49,509 nt of DNA from Solemya velesiana gill symbiont (lineage in GTDB: Bacteria > Pseudomonadota > Gammaproteobacteria > Chromatiales > Chromatiaceae): contig NZ_MPRJ01000006.1 in the NCBI RefSeq assembly GCF_002020805.1, positions 1-49,509 of the forward strand. Direction: 5' to 3'. A model generated the notes under the pieces. That model did not search any database. It was given only the letters and a program-made list of their open reading frames with translations, and was not told where the DNA came from. Made by a program: the position numbers and the translations under genes. Below, one piece after another: positions 18,906-26,691 of the stretch (position 1 is its first letter; each line of letters opens with the position of its first letter).

Positions 18906-20603
18906 TTAATAACGATAGGCCGACTCCACCTGTTCCCGGGTCAGCACGCCATATATTCGTTGAATTCCGGGAGCGGTGGTGCGCTCGACATAGAGCGACT
19001 GAACACCACGACTCTCCAGCAACTCCATCGCCTCCTGCAGGGTTGCCTGTATATGAACCGGGGCCACTTCGTCCCTGCGGGCCGGAATCGCCATCAGGTC
19101 TATCTCCTGCACCTCCTGGTTTTCCTGAAGAAAGCGGGCAAGATCCAGCGCCGGCATCAGCGCCACAGGCCCTTCCTCTCCCTGCACCAGCAACCACTCC
19201 GGGCCCTTCTCCAGCAGCGTCTCCGCGTCTGAACGCTCCACCACACTGTCGGGGCGCTCAAAACTTTTACCCATCACACTGGCCACACCGATGCGACGCA
19301 GCGCCTGCATCACCGGGTTTGCGTTGTAGTCCAGGCCACTGGCCTTGAGCATGGTGATAAAGAGGGATTCCTTGCGGAACAGCTCACTGGCGGTCAGCGC
19401 CGCCACCACGATCACCAGCATCCCAGGCATGATAATCTGCGGACTGTGTGTCAACTCCATCATTGCGGTCAGCGCCGCCAGGGGCGCCTGGAGACTGGCC
19501 CCCATCATCGCCCCCATACCCAGCAGTGCGTAGAAACTGACATCGATCTGCATCTGCGGCAGTATCATCTGCACGGACAACCCCATGAGACTGCCCAGGG
19601 TCGCACCGATAAAAAGCGAGGGCCCAATCATGCCGCCAGGGATCCCCATACCGACACTGGCCACCGTGGCCAGCAACTTGGTAATCGTCAAAACGGCCAG
19701 CAGGGCAAGGCCAATCTCTCCAAGCAGCGCCGCATTGACCGTGTCGTAACCGATACCCATCACCTCGGGAACCACCATTGCAAACAGACCGACGATGACC
19801 CCTGCCAGGGTGGCGCGCCACCAGAAGGGGACATTCCGTGCCCGCACCGCCACGCTTTCAATCATCTGGTTGAAGAGGGATGAAAACATGCCGACAACCA
19901 ACCCAAGCAACAGGACCAGGGGCATCTCTCCTAAAGAACCAAGTTGCATTTCAGGTACCGCAAAAGCCGGCTCGCCGCCGAATACGCTGTAGGAAACGGC
20001 AGTGGCACTCACAGCAGCCAGAATGACCGGAATGAAACTGGCCAGGGTGTACTCCATCATCACCACCTCCAGCGCGAAGATCACACCGGCCAGGGGCGTA
20101 TTGAACGAAGCGGCAATGCCGGCAGCTGTACCGCAACCCACCATGGTGCGAATGCTGTTGTTGGGCAGGGTCAGGTACTGGCCCAGCAGGCTGCCGGAAG
20201 CAGCACCCAGGTAGATGTGAGACCCTTCACGCCCCACCGAGTGTCCGCTGATGATGGCTACTGCCGCACCAACAAACTGAAGCACGAATTCACGCAGGGT
20301 GAGGTGCCCCTGATGATAGGCCATACGCTCCATCACCCGCGCTACGCCCAGTACGTGAAGCCCGTTGGCGTGCCGATAGAAGATCCAGCCGATAATCGCC
20401 CCACCCACAACCGGCAGAAGGAAACGCGCCCACAGCGGCAGTGCCTCGTAGTTCTCTGAAAGGCCACCCGGAAGAAAACCGGCCTGGGCACCCTCCACCG
20501 CGACACGAAAAGCGACGATGATGCCTCCGGCCAGCAGTCCCGTGACCAGCCCCAGCAGGGCCAACTGGATCAGCGCATCGGGACGGGACAGGTGCAGACG
20601 CAA
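18906..20603 (-). CDS. CLC-type chloride channel/antiporter with C-terminal CBS pair
   Basis: Membrane protein of at least 565 aa. It carries the CLC fingerprints: GREGSHIYLGAASGSL (the GxEGP-type motif with the gating Glu), GIPGGMIGPSLFIGATLG (third selectivity element), and a C-terminal cytosolic CBS pair (about 440-565) for nucleotide regulation. The first initiation codon in frame after the upstream stop is TTG at 20603. However, a further 15 or so codons upstream (KTLEWLAERLDEL) look coding and lack ATG or GTG, so the true start may be a rare codon such as ATT near 20651 after AGGA. It exchanges chloride or another halide, perhaps with protons. Confidence 0.9.
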   Translation of the reverse strand: MRLHLSRPDALIQLALLGLVTGLLAGGIIVAFRVAVEGAQAGFLPGGLSENYEALPLWARFLLPVVGGAIIGWIFYRHANGLHVLGVARVMERMAYHQGHLTLREFVLQFVGAAVAIISGHSVGREGSHIYLGAASGSLLGQYLTLPNNSIRTMVGCGTAAGIAASFNTPLAGVIFALEVVMMEYTLASFIPVILAAVSATAVSYSVFGGEPAFAVPEMQLGSLGEMPLVLLLGLVVGMFSSLFNQMIESVAVRARNVPFWWRATLAGVIVGLFAMVVPEVMGIGYDTVNAALLGEIGLALLAVLTITKLLATVASVGMGIPGGMIGPSLFIGATLGSLMGLSVQMILPQMQIDVSFYALLGMGAMMGASLQAPLAALTAMMELTHSPQIIMPGMLVIVVAALTASELFRKESLFITMLKASGLDYNANPVMQALRRIGVASVMGKSFERPDSVVERSDAETLLEKGPEWLLVQGEEGPVALMPALDLARFLQENQEVQEIDLMAIPARRDEVAPVHIQATLQEAMELLESRGVQSLYVERTTAPGIQRIYGVLTREQVESAYRY

Positions 20604-20733
20604 CTCGTCCAGCCGTTCTGCCAGCCACTCCAGTGTCTTGTTCTTAATAATGCTTCATCCTGTATCAAGCTCTGTTCAAAAGCTTACGCGAAAGCTACAT
20701 TAACGCCTTCCCGTCATTACCGAAAGTCAACCC

Positions 20734-21447
20734 ATGCAGATCCACAATGCAAACGCCTACCGCGAAGCGAGCGAACTGGAGATCATCGAGCAGTACCTCC
20801 CCATAGAGGGCGGTGAAATCCTGGAACTGGGCTGCGGACGTGCCTGGATGACACGACAGATCGCCCAACGCTTCCACCCCGCACATGTTGTCGCTACCGA
20901 GGTGGACCGCATACAGCACGAAAAGAATCTGCAGATCGATGACCTGCCCAATGTCACCTTTGTCTACGGCGGCGCCGAGCAGATCGACCTTCCAGACAGC
21001 AGTATTGATATCGCCATCATGCTGAAATCCCTGCACCACGTTCCACGGGAACTGATGGACCAGGGCCTGTCCGAAGTCGCCAGGATTCTCAAGCCAGGGG
21101 GACTCGCCTACATATCCAAACCGGTATACCAGGGCGCATTCAACGATATCCTCAAACTCTTCAATGACGAAAAGGAGGTTCGGAAACTCGCCTTTTCAGC
21201 GGTCCGGCGGGCAGTGCAGAACGGCAGTCTGGAACTGGTGGAACAGATCTTTTTCAACTCGCCAGGCCACTATGCCGACTTTGCGGAGTTCGAAGCCCGC
21301 ATGCTCAATGTGACCCATACCGAGCACCGGATTGACGAGCCGCTCTATCGTCAAATAAAGGCGGCCTTCGAAGCCCACATGACCCCTGGGGGCGCAGACT
21401 TTCTCAAACCGTCCCGGGTAGATCTGCTACGCAAGCCACATCAATAG
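20734..21447 (+). CDS. Class I SAM-dependent methyltransferase
   Basis: 237-aa soluble methyltransferase. It shows motif I ILELGCGRAWMTRQIA, the acidic adenosine-binding position (VVATEVDR), motif II around IDIAIMLKSLHHV, and post-motif LKPGGLAYISKPVY. The C-terminal part is a helical cap with an FLKPSRVDLL tail. The substrate is not identifiable. It is divergent from CLC and converges on the sigma-54 activator gene with 4 bp between the ends. Confidence 0.88.
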   Translation: MQIHNANAYREASELEIIEQYLPIEGGEILELGCGRAWMTRQIAQRFHPAHVVATEVDRIQHEKNLQIDDLPNVTFVYGGAEQIDLPDSSIDIAIMLKSLHHVPRELMDQGLSEVARILKPGGLAYISKPVYQGAFNDILKLFNDEKEVRKLAFSAVRRAVQNGSLELVEQIFFNSPGHYADFAEFEARMLNVTHTEHRIDEPLYRQIKAAFEAHMTPGGADFLKPSRVDLLRKPHQ

Positions 21448-21451
21448 CCTA

Positions 21452-22777
21452 TCAGGATCTGGCCTTCTGAAGCTTTCGAAACAGGGTCCTCTCACTGATA
21501 CCGAGCCGCTCAGCCAAAGCCTTGCGGTCACCACCGAATTGCTTGCTAGCCTGCTCAAGATAGCGCCGCTCAACTTCCTCCAGGGAGAGCAGGCCATCTT
21601 CCGCCTCTACTGAAAACTCCCCTGCCCCATACGGCCTACGGCACTCATCTGGAAGATGCTCCGGTCGGATCTCATCCCCATCGGCCATCAGCGCAGCACG
21701 CTCGAGGATGTTTCTCAGCTCTCGGATATTCCCGGGAAAGGCGTATCCCGAAAGACAGGCGATAGCGTCCGACGAGAGTCTCTTGCCTTCTGCCACCTTG
21801 ATCCGCTTGAGCAGACTCGCAGCCAACAGCGGCAGGTCATCGATGCGCGCCTGAAGGGAGGGGAGTTCGATGGGAAAGGTACTTATCCTGTAGTAGAGAT
21901 CCTGCCTGAAACGCCCTTCCTCGACCATCTGCTTGAGATCCCGGTGCGTGGCACAAACGAGACGGAAATCAGCCTGCTGCGGGTCAACGCTACCGACCCT
22001 ACGGTAGGTGCCGGTTTCCAACAGGCGTAGCAACTTCACCTGCAGGGGCAGGGGAATGTCTCCTATCTCGTCCAGAAAGAGCGTACCCCCGCGAGCAGAC
22101 TCCACAAGACCCGTCTTGGCTGCATGGGCACCGGTAAACGCTCCTTTTTCATGCCCGAACAGTTGGCTCTCGAACAGGGACTCCGTCAATCCTGAACACT
22201 CCACCGGCACAAACAATGCGCGGTTTCTCGGACTCAGATCGTGAATCGCCTGGGCCACCAGTTCCTTACCGGTCCCGGATTCCCCGAGCAGCAAGGCAGC
22301 CGTTTCACTGGGTGCAACACGTTGAACGAGTTCCAGCATCCGGTTGAAGGCCTCGGAACGGCCAACCATCCCTTCTTCGTCCACATGAGCACTAGCCGCC
22401 CTGGAATGCCGGATGATCTCGATGTAATAGAGCAGGTCTCCCGAATCCTCATCGAATATGGCTCTGCCTTCCACTTCCACATGCTCATCACCCCGGGGAG
22501 AGTGGTGTATATGCAGTACCCGCTGAGGCTCCCGCAATTCCAGACCCCCCTTCAACGGACAGATATCATGCACTCCTGAACAGGGCTTCGTGGAACCATG
22601 GGAGATTTCGTAGCAGTAGCGCCCGAGAACCTCACGACCCTCATAGTTCCGACGGTAACAGCGATTGGCGGCGAGCACACGATAATCGGGGGAAAGTAGG
22701 ATTGCAGGCTCCTCAAGCGTGTCCAGCAGTTGAGCCATACCACTATCGATTAAACGGTCAGAACCGGGGATCGACAT
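21452..22777 (-). CDS. PAS-domain sigma-54-dependent transcriptional activator (NtrC-type)
   Basis: 441-aa bacterial enhancer-binding protein. The N-terminal PAS sensor (about 15-120) is cysteine-rich: Cys40, Cys55, Cys66 and Cys73, in a [12 protein letters not shown]...CPL pattern. The AAA+ domain has Walker [15 protein letters not shown] and the sigma-54-contacting GAFTGA loop, and the C terminus has a Fis-type helix-turn-helix ([17 protein letters not shown]). There is no receiver domain, so the PAS senses directly. ATG 22777 is preferred: the upstream start (22801) would lie inside a dyad that looks like an activator site. No strong ribosome site is visible. The divergent partner is the small RNA locus at 22940-23113. 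Confidence 0.92.
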   Translation of the reverse strand: MSIPGSDRLIDSGMAQLLDTLEEPAILLSPDYRVLAANRCYRRNYEGREVLGRYCYEISHGSTKPCSGVHDICPLKGGLELREPQRVLHIHHSPRGDEHVEVEGRAIFDEDSGDLLYYIEIIRHSRAASAHVDEEGMVGRSEAFNRMLELVQRVAPSETAALLLGESGTGKELVAQAIHDLSPRNRALFVPVECSGLTESLFESQLFGHEKGAFTGAHAAKTGLVESARGGTLFLDEIGDIPLPLQVKLLRLLETGTYRRVGSVDPQQADFRLVCATHRDLKQMVEEGRFRQDLYYRISTFPIELPSLQARIDDLPLLAASLLKRIKVAEGKRLSSDAIACLSGYAFPGNIRELRNILERAALMADGDEIRPEHLPDECRRPYGAGEFSVEAEDGLLSLEEVERRYLEQASKQFGGDRKALAERLGISERTLFRKLQKARS

Positions 22778-22793
22778 AATGAAAGACCACATG

Positions 22794-22811
22794 AATGTCA
22801 TTAATGGCGGT
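22794..22811. promoter_or_regulatory. Candidate upstream activator site 1 (imperfect dyad)
   Basis: AATGTCA-TTAA-TGGCGGT matches 13 of 18 positions of the perfect dyad at 22825-22842, and its centre lies 31 bp away, about three helical turns. It sits 17 bp upstream of the regulator start codon, so binding here could also autoregulate the regulator gene. Confidence 0.55.
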
Positions 22812-22824
22812 CAGTATACCAAAT

Positions 22825-22842
22825 AATGCCATTTTTGGCATT
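22825..22842. promoter_or_regulatory. Candidate upstream activator site 2 (perfect dyad)
   Basis: AATGCCA-TTTT-TGGCATT is a perfect 7-4-7 inverted repeat. It lies about 130 bp upstream of the predicted start of the sigma-54 transcript, the usual distance for enhancer-binding proteins. A second related copy (22794-22811) makes this a paired-site enhancer. Confidence 0.65.
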
Positions 22843-22939
22843 TTGCGAAGAAGATATCGTTTACCGATTGACTGGACATATCCTTCAAGGCGCTTTAATT
22901 ACACGGACTTGGAAGCCATATTCGCAATTCACACCAAAC

Positions 22940-22955
22940 TGGCACGCAATCTGCA
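22940..22955 (+). promoter_or_regulatory. Sigma-54 promoter (-24/-12)
   Basis: TGGCACG-N4-CTGCA agrees with the sigma-54 consensus TGGCACG-N4-TTGCW except for one T to C. The GG and GC dinucleotides at -24 and -12 are exactly spaced. The predicted transcription start is near 22966. It faces away from the adjacent sigma-54 activator gene and toward the predicted small RNA. Confidence 0.8.
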
Positions 22956-22965
22956 GAATCAATAT

Positions 22966-23113
22966 CGGCGAAAGGATACTCCATCCCTTTCGGGTCATGA
23001 GTTTTGACCATCCAACGCAGAACGGAGCAGCAGCCGAACCGCAGATTTGCGTTATGAACCTTCATATCGCATCTCCTCCACCTTCAGCCGCCCAAATATT
23101 GGGCGGCTTTTTT
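22966..23113 (+). ncRNA. Predicted sigma-54-dependent regulatory small RNA
   Basis: A transcript of about 148 nt from the sigma-54 promoter to the terminator is inferred. It has a strong 5' hairpin (22969-22992: CGAAAGGAT paired with ATCCCTTTCG, one bulged C, loop ACTCC). A second stem pairs 23014-23019 with 23048-23053 (AACGCA/TGCGTT). A CU-rich stretch including CTCCTCC (23073-23079), complementary to Shine-Dalgarno sites, precedes a U-rich intrinsic terminator that could bind Hfq. The only open frame (ATG 22997) runs straight through the terminator and lacks a good ribosome site, so coding is unlikely. No homology to a named RNA family is recognised. Confidence 0.7.
23086..23113 (+). terminator. 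Rho-independent terminator of predicted small RNA
   Basis: AGCCGCCCAA-ATA-TTGGGCGGCT is a perfect 10-bp stem followed by a run of six T. Without the sigma-54 promoter there would be no transcript upstream to end here, which is an independent sign that a short RNA is made. Confidence 0.85.
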
Positions 23114-23114
23114 A

Positions 23115-23325
23115 TGTACAGGATGTACGGTATGCCGCGGGCGCAGGGATGCGCAGGAGCGGCGCTGCACAGGGATGTGCTTATGCCGTGGAGCACATGG
23201 ATGTGCGGGAACGGCGGGCCATGCATGGCACCACGCCCCATTTAATGCGCAGATGCACAGGAACGGCGCTGTACAGGGATGGCCTTATGCCGCGGGTGCA
23301 GGGATACACTGGAGCGGTCTTGATC
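23115..23325. repeat. Cluster of degenerate palindromic GC-rich repeat units
   Basis: Multiple variants of a module with the core GCAGGGATGC/CACAGGGATGTG, flanked by ATGCCG(C/T)GG and GGA(G/A)CGGC, occur in tandem (near 23131, 23161, 23191, 23255, 23275 and 23287). The units are small dyads around GGGAT. They carry no believable gene, although open frames of 80-140 codons cross them. Confidence 0.6.
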
Positions 23326-23350
23326 CAATCACCAGCTGTGCAATGACCCC

Positions 23351-23375
23351 ATTCGCCGCGAGGCACGGCTCCCAC
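23351..23375. repeat. Single REP-type arm
   Basis: Read on the minus strand, this begins GTGGGAGC and ends CGGCGAAT. It is the same type of element as the hairpin at 4838-4904 and the pair at 26601-26691. Confidence 0.55.
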
Positions 23376-23480
23376 GGGGATAGGGACGAAGTAGGATGCC
23401 AAAGCCAGGGAGCGGCGATGCACGGTATACCGCGGAGATCATGTTTTCCCCGCACAAAAGACCATAACCACCCCAACATT

Positions 23481-23499
23481 AATAATAATCAATATTATT
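23481..23499. promoter_or_regulatory. Fur-box-like site upstream of feoABC
   Basis: AATAAT-N7-ATTATT inverted repeat; 13 of 19 positions agree with the Fur consensus GATAATGATAATCATTATC. It lies about 90 bp before the feoA start. Confidence 0.5.
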
Positions 23500-23553
23500 T
23501 CTATTCAGATAGAAGCAAATCAGTTGTCCCTGATATTTATAGGTGATATTCTT

Positions 23554-23572
23554 ACAAATAGTAATCATTCAC
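23554..23572. promoter_or_regulatory. Second Fur-box-like site upstream of feoABC
   Basis: This site contains TAATCATT and matches 12 of 19 Fur consensus positions. It ends 18 bp before feoA, where a repressor would block transcription or translation start. Confidence 0.5.
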
Positions 23573-23589
23573 ATTTGTGGTTGGCAGTA

Positions 23590-23838
23590 ATGAATGCTCA
23601 AAAAGAAGTAACCCCCCTCGACCGTCTCGATGTAGGGACCCAGGCAAGAATCGCGGAAATCCATGGCGACCGCGCCATGGCAAGACGCCTGCTGAGTCTT
23701 GGCCTGAGAGTAGGCTCTGAGATCAGTGTCGTGCAGCACCGCAAACGCGGCGTGGTGGTCGCCAGTGCCGGCACCCGCGTCGCCCTCGGTGCCTGCATTG
23801 CCGACAAACTGCTGATGCAGACCATCGACAACCACTGA
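23590..23838 (+). CDS. feoA: Ferrous iron transport protein A
   Basis: 82-aa SH3-like cytosolic protein that assists FeoB. It has the family pattern LDRLDVGTQARIAEIHGDRAMARRLLSLGLRVGSEISVV with the central RRLLSLGL helix, and ends with a small beta barrel (VALGACIADKLLM). ATG 23590 is chosen because the family starts here; the open frame upstream covers the promoter and Fur-like sites. It is the first gene of feoABC, 51 bp before feoB. Confidence 0.92.
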   Translation: MNAQKEVTPLDRLDVGTQARIAEIHGDRAMARRLLSLGLRVGSEISVVQHRKRGVVVASAGTRVALGACIADKLLMQTIDNH

Positions 23839-23889
23839 CCGGAACCCAGAGCTCACACCCCGACCACTGCGCAATTTTCGGAGAATTAC

Positions 23890-26202
23890 GTGATCAACAT
23901 CGCCCTGGGGGGCAACCCCAACTGCGGCAAGTCCGCGATTTTTAATGCGTTAACCGGGATCCGGCAGAAAACCGGAAACTGGCCGGGCGTGACCGTTGAT
24001 CGAAAAGAGGGCCGCTTCAGCCTGGAGGGTGACGAGTTCACTATTGTCGACCTGCCCGGCATCTACTCCCTCGACGCCTCCTCGCTAGACGAACAGGTAA
24101 CCCGAGACTACCTGCTCTCCAGGGATGCCAGCCTCATCATCAACGTAATCGACGCATCGAACCTGGAGCGTAATCTCTACTTCACCGTGCAACTGCGAGA
24201 GATGGGCATCCCAATGGTGATCGCCCTCAATATGATGGACGTTGCCCGAAGCCGCGGCATCAAGGTCGATATTCAAAAGCTCAGTGAGGAACTAGGATGC
24301 CCGGTAGTACCCGTGGTGGCAACCACCGGCGAAGGCCTGCCGGCCCTGAAACAGCAGATCAGGCTGGTCGCCGGAGATGAGCACGCCGTCAACTTCGAGG
24401 TGGCACACGAAGATACTGTTGAGCAGGCTATCGTGGACCTGGAACCCCATTTCAGCGACAGCTCCGACAAGGCCAACCACCGCTGGCTCAGCCTGAAACT
24501 CCTGGAAGGTGACGAGCACGCCTGCTCCCTGGTGAATGAAGATATAGCCGGACTGGCACAGGGCTGGCGCAAGAAAATTGCAGACCGGGCCGGGGAAGAG
24601 GCCGACATCCATATCGCGGATGCACGCTACGGCCATGCACACGCCCTGACCCAGCGGGTCACAAGAGAACAGGGCAAACTGGGAAAAACATTGTCGGACC
24701 GTATCGACAAGGTGGTCCTCAACCGCATTGCCGGCATCCCCATCTTCCTCGCCGTGATGTACCTGATGTTCATGTTCACCATCAACATCGGCGGCGCTTT
24801 TATCGACTTTTTCGACATCGCCCTGGGCGCGGTTGCTGTTGACGGGCTCGGCGGCTGGATGCGCTCCATTGGCTCACCTGAATGGCTTACCGTGCTGATT
24901 GCAGAGGGCATCGGCGGGGGTATTCAGGTGGTCTCCACCTTCATCCCGATCATCGCCTGTCTCTACCTATTCCTCTCCATCCTGGAAGATACCGGCTACA
25001 TGGCCCGCGCCGCCTTCGTCATGGACCGGGCGATGCGCACCATGGGCCTTCCCGGAAAGGCCTTCGCCCCCCTCATTGTGGGCTTTGGCTGCAATGTACC
25101 CGCCGTCATGGCAACCCGCACCCTGGAGAACCAGAGAGAGCGCAAACTCACCATCCTGATGAATCCGTTCATGTCCTGCGGTGCCCGGCTGCCGGTATAT
25201 GCCCTATTCGTGGCCGCCTTTTTCCCGACTAACGGGCAGAACCTGGTTTTCCTGCTTTACCTCATCGGTATAGCCGTAGCCGTACTCACCGGCATGATCA
25301 TGCGCCGCACCCTGCTTTCCGGAGACAGCACCGGCTTCATGATGGAGCTCCCCCCCTACCACCTGCCCACGGCCAAGGGGGTCGCCCTGCGCACCTGGGA
25401 CCGCGTAAAGCTGTTCATCCGCGACGCAGGCAAGGTGATTATCGTCATGGTGGTGATCATCAATGTGCTTAACTCCATTGGCACCGATGGCTCCTTCGGC
25501 AACAACGACAGCGAAAACTCCGTTTTGAGCCATACCGCAAAAGCACTGACCCCCGCCCTCTCCCCCATGGGCATAGAGGAGGACAACTGGCCGGCCACCA
25601 TTGGCATCTTCACCGGCGTCCTGGCAAAGGAGGTCGTGGTCGGCACCCTGGACACCCTCTACAGTCAGCTTGCAGAAGAGGCCCTGGGAGAGCGTCCTGA
25701 AGAAACACCACCCACCTTATGGGAGAGCCTTGCGGAGGCTGCAGCGACGGTCCCTGGGAACCTTGCCGCCCTGAGCGACACCCTACTCGACCCCTTGAGC
25801 CTTGATGTGGGCGACGTCAGCAGCCTGGAAGTCGCAGCTGAAGAACAGGAGGTAACCACCGGTACCTTCGGCGCCATGGCAGCCCGCTTCGATGGGCAGG
25901 CCGGCGCCTTTACCTACCTGCTGTTCATCCTGCTCTACTCCCCCTGTGTCGCAACAATGGGCGCCATCAAGCGGGAGTCGGGAGGACCCTGGACCCTTTT
26001 CGTAATCGCCTGGACCACCGGCATCGCCTTTACCCTCTCCACGGTCTTCTACCAGGGCGCCACCTTCGAACAGCATCCCGGCAGCTCCATGGCCTGGATT
26101 ATCGGGCTCTCCCTGTTCGTAGCTATAGTGGTGGTTGGACTTCGTATATGGAGCAGGCAGGGCGAGGCGAGCCCCGCCCAACCCAGCGGAGCCCAGGCAT
26201 GA
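23890..26202 (+). CDS. feoB: Ferrous iron transporter B
   Basis: 770-aa inner-membrane Fe(II) importer. The N-terminal G domain has G1 GNPNCGKS, switch/G2 region around KTGNWPGVTVD, G3 DLPG (IVDLPGIYSL), and G4 ALNMMD, followed by the helical spacer. The membrane core has two Gate motifs, with conserved Cys in VGFGCNVPAVMATRTL and MNPFMSCGARLPVY. A long loop around residues 590-665 precedes the last helices. The start is GTG 23890 with GGAG upstream. It overlaps feoC by ATGA. Confidence 0.96.
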   Translation: MINIALGGNPNCGKSAIFNALTGIRQKTGNWPGVTVDRKEGRFSLEGDEFTIVDLPGIYSLDASSLDEQVTRDYLLSRDASLIINVIDASNLERNLYFTVQLREMGIPMVIALNMMDVARSRGIKVDIQKLSEELGCPVVPVVATTGEGLPALKQQIRLVAGDEHAVNFEVAHEDTVEQAIVDLEPHFSDSSDKANHRWLSLKLLEGDEHACSLVNEDIAGLAQGWRKKIADRAGEEADIHIADARYGHAHALTQRVTREQGKLGKTLSDRIDKVVLNRIAGIPIFLAVMYLMFMFTINIGGAFIDFFDIALGAVAVDGLGGWMRSIGSPEWLTVLIAEGIGGGIQVVSTFIPIIACLYLFLSILEDTGYMARAAFVMDRAMRTMGLPGKAFAPLIVGFGCNVPAVMATRTLENQRERKLTILMNPFMSCGARLPVYALFVAAFFPTNGQNLVFLLYLIGIAVAVLTGMIMRRTLLSGDSTGFMMELPPYHLPTAKGVALRTWDRVKLFIRDAGKVIIVMVVIINVLNSIGTDGSFGNNDSENSVLSHTAKALTPALSPMGIEEDNWPATIGIFTGVLAKEVVVGTLDTLYSQLAEEALGERPEETPPTLWESLAEAAATVPGNLAALSDTLLDPLSLDVGDVSSLEVAAEEQEVTTGTFGAMAARFDGQAGAFTYLLFILLYSPCVATMGAIKRESGGPWTLFVIAWTTGIAFTLSTVFYQGATFEQHPGSSMAWIIGLSLFVAIVVVGLRIWSRQGEASPAQPSGAQA

Positions 26203-26474
26203 TCCTCTCGGATATCAGGCAGTACCTACTGCAGCGCGGCCATGCCAGCCTGTCAGATATCGCCACCCACTTCGATAGCAACCCGGACGCGGTACGCGGC
26301 ATGCTCGAAACCTGGATTCGCAAAGGGAAGGTTCGTAAAAGGCTGGCCAACAGCGATTGCGGCAGCAGTTGCTGTCAGTGCGATGCGGCTGCAGTGGAAA
26401 TCTATGAATGGATCGATGCTCAAAAGGTCGCTAGCGAACACCCATTGCCGCTACCCACATTCTGCAAGCACTGA
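26199..26474 (+). CDS. feoC: FeoC-like winged-helix protein
   Basis: 91-aa protein beginning at the ATG that overlaps the feoB stop (ATGA). The N-terminal winged helix is MILSDIRQYLLQRGHASLSDIATHF...VRGMLETW, and a Cys cluster CGSSCCQC (about residues 53-60) is of the sort proposed to hold an Fe-S cluster or sense iron in FeoC. Family members bind the FeoB G domain and control its turnover. An out-of-frame start farther upstream is not needed. Confidence 0.85.
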   Translation: MILSDIRQYLLQRGHASLSDIATHFDSNPDAVRGMLETWIRKGKVRKRLANSDCGSSCCQCDAAAVEIYEWIDAQKVASEHPLPLPTFCKH

Positions 26475-26600
26475 CATTTCTGCGCAGAAGCCCAGCACCC
26501 CCCCAGGCACAAGTCCCCAGGGGAGATAACACCTCGCATTCTCTAATCGACCGGAGGAACTGGCTCCTTGGGTTGTCGGTCAATTATGTAGGATTGTCTA

Positions 26601-26691
26601 GTGGGAGGGCCGCCCTCGGCCCGATAGCGGCAACATAATCAAGCATCAAATCTAAAACAGGCCCCATTCGCCGCGGAGGCGCGGCTCCTAC
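26601..26691. repeat. Inverted pair of REP-type arms
   Basis: The arm at 26601-26625 starts GTGGGAGG on the plus strand. The arm at 26666-26691 starts GTAGGAGC on the minus strand. The two face each other like a BIME. The right arm includes the ftsN stop codon (TAG at 26690-26688). The feoC-ftsN gap holds nothing else that I recognise. Confidence 0.6.

Noticed and set aside
22826-23245. Plus-strand open frame across the sigma-54 promoter, small RNA and repeats
   Set aside because: It crosses the promoter, a strong terminator and palindromic repeats, lacks a good ribosome site and shows no domain; the RNA reading fits better.
23524-23589. Longer feoA start
   Set aside because: The upstream codons have no family similarity and overlap the second Fur-like site; ATG 23590 fits FeoA length.
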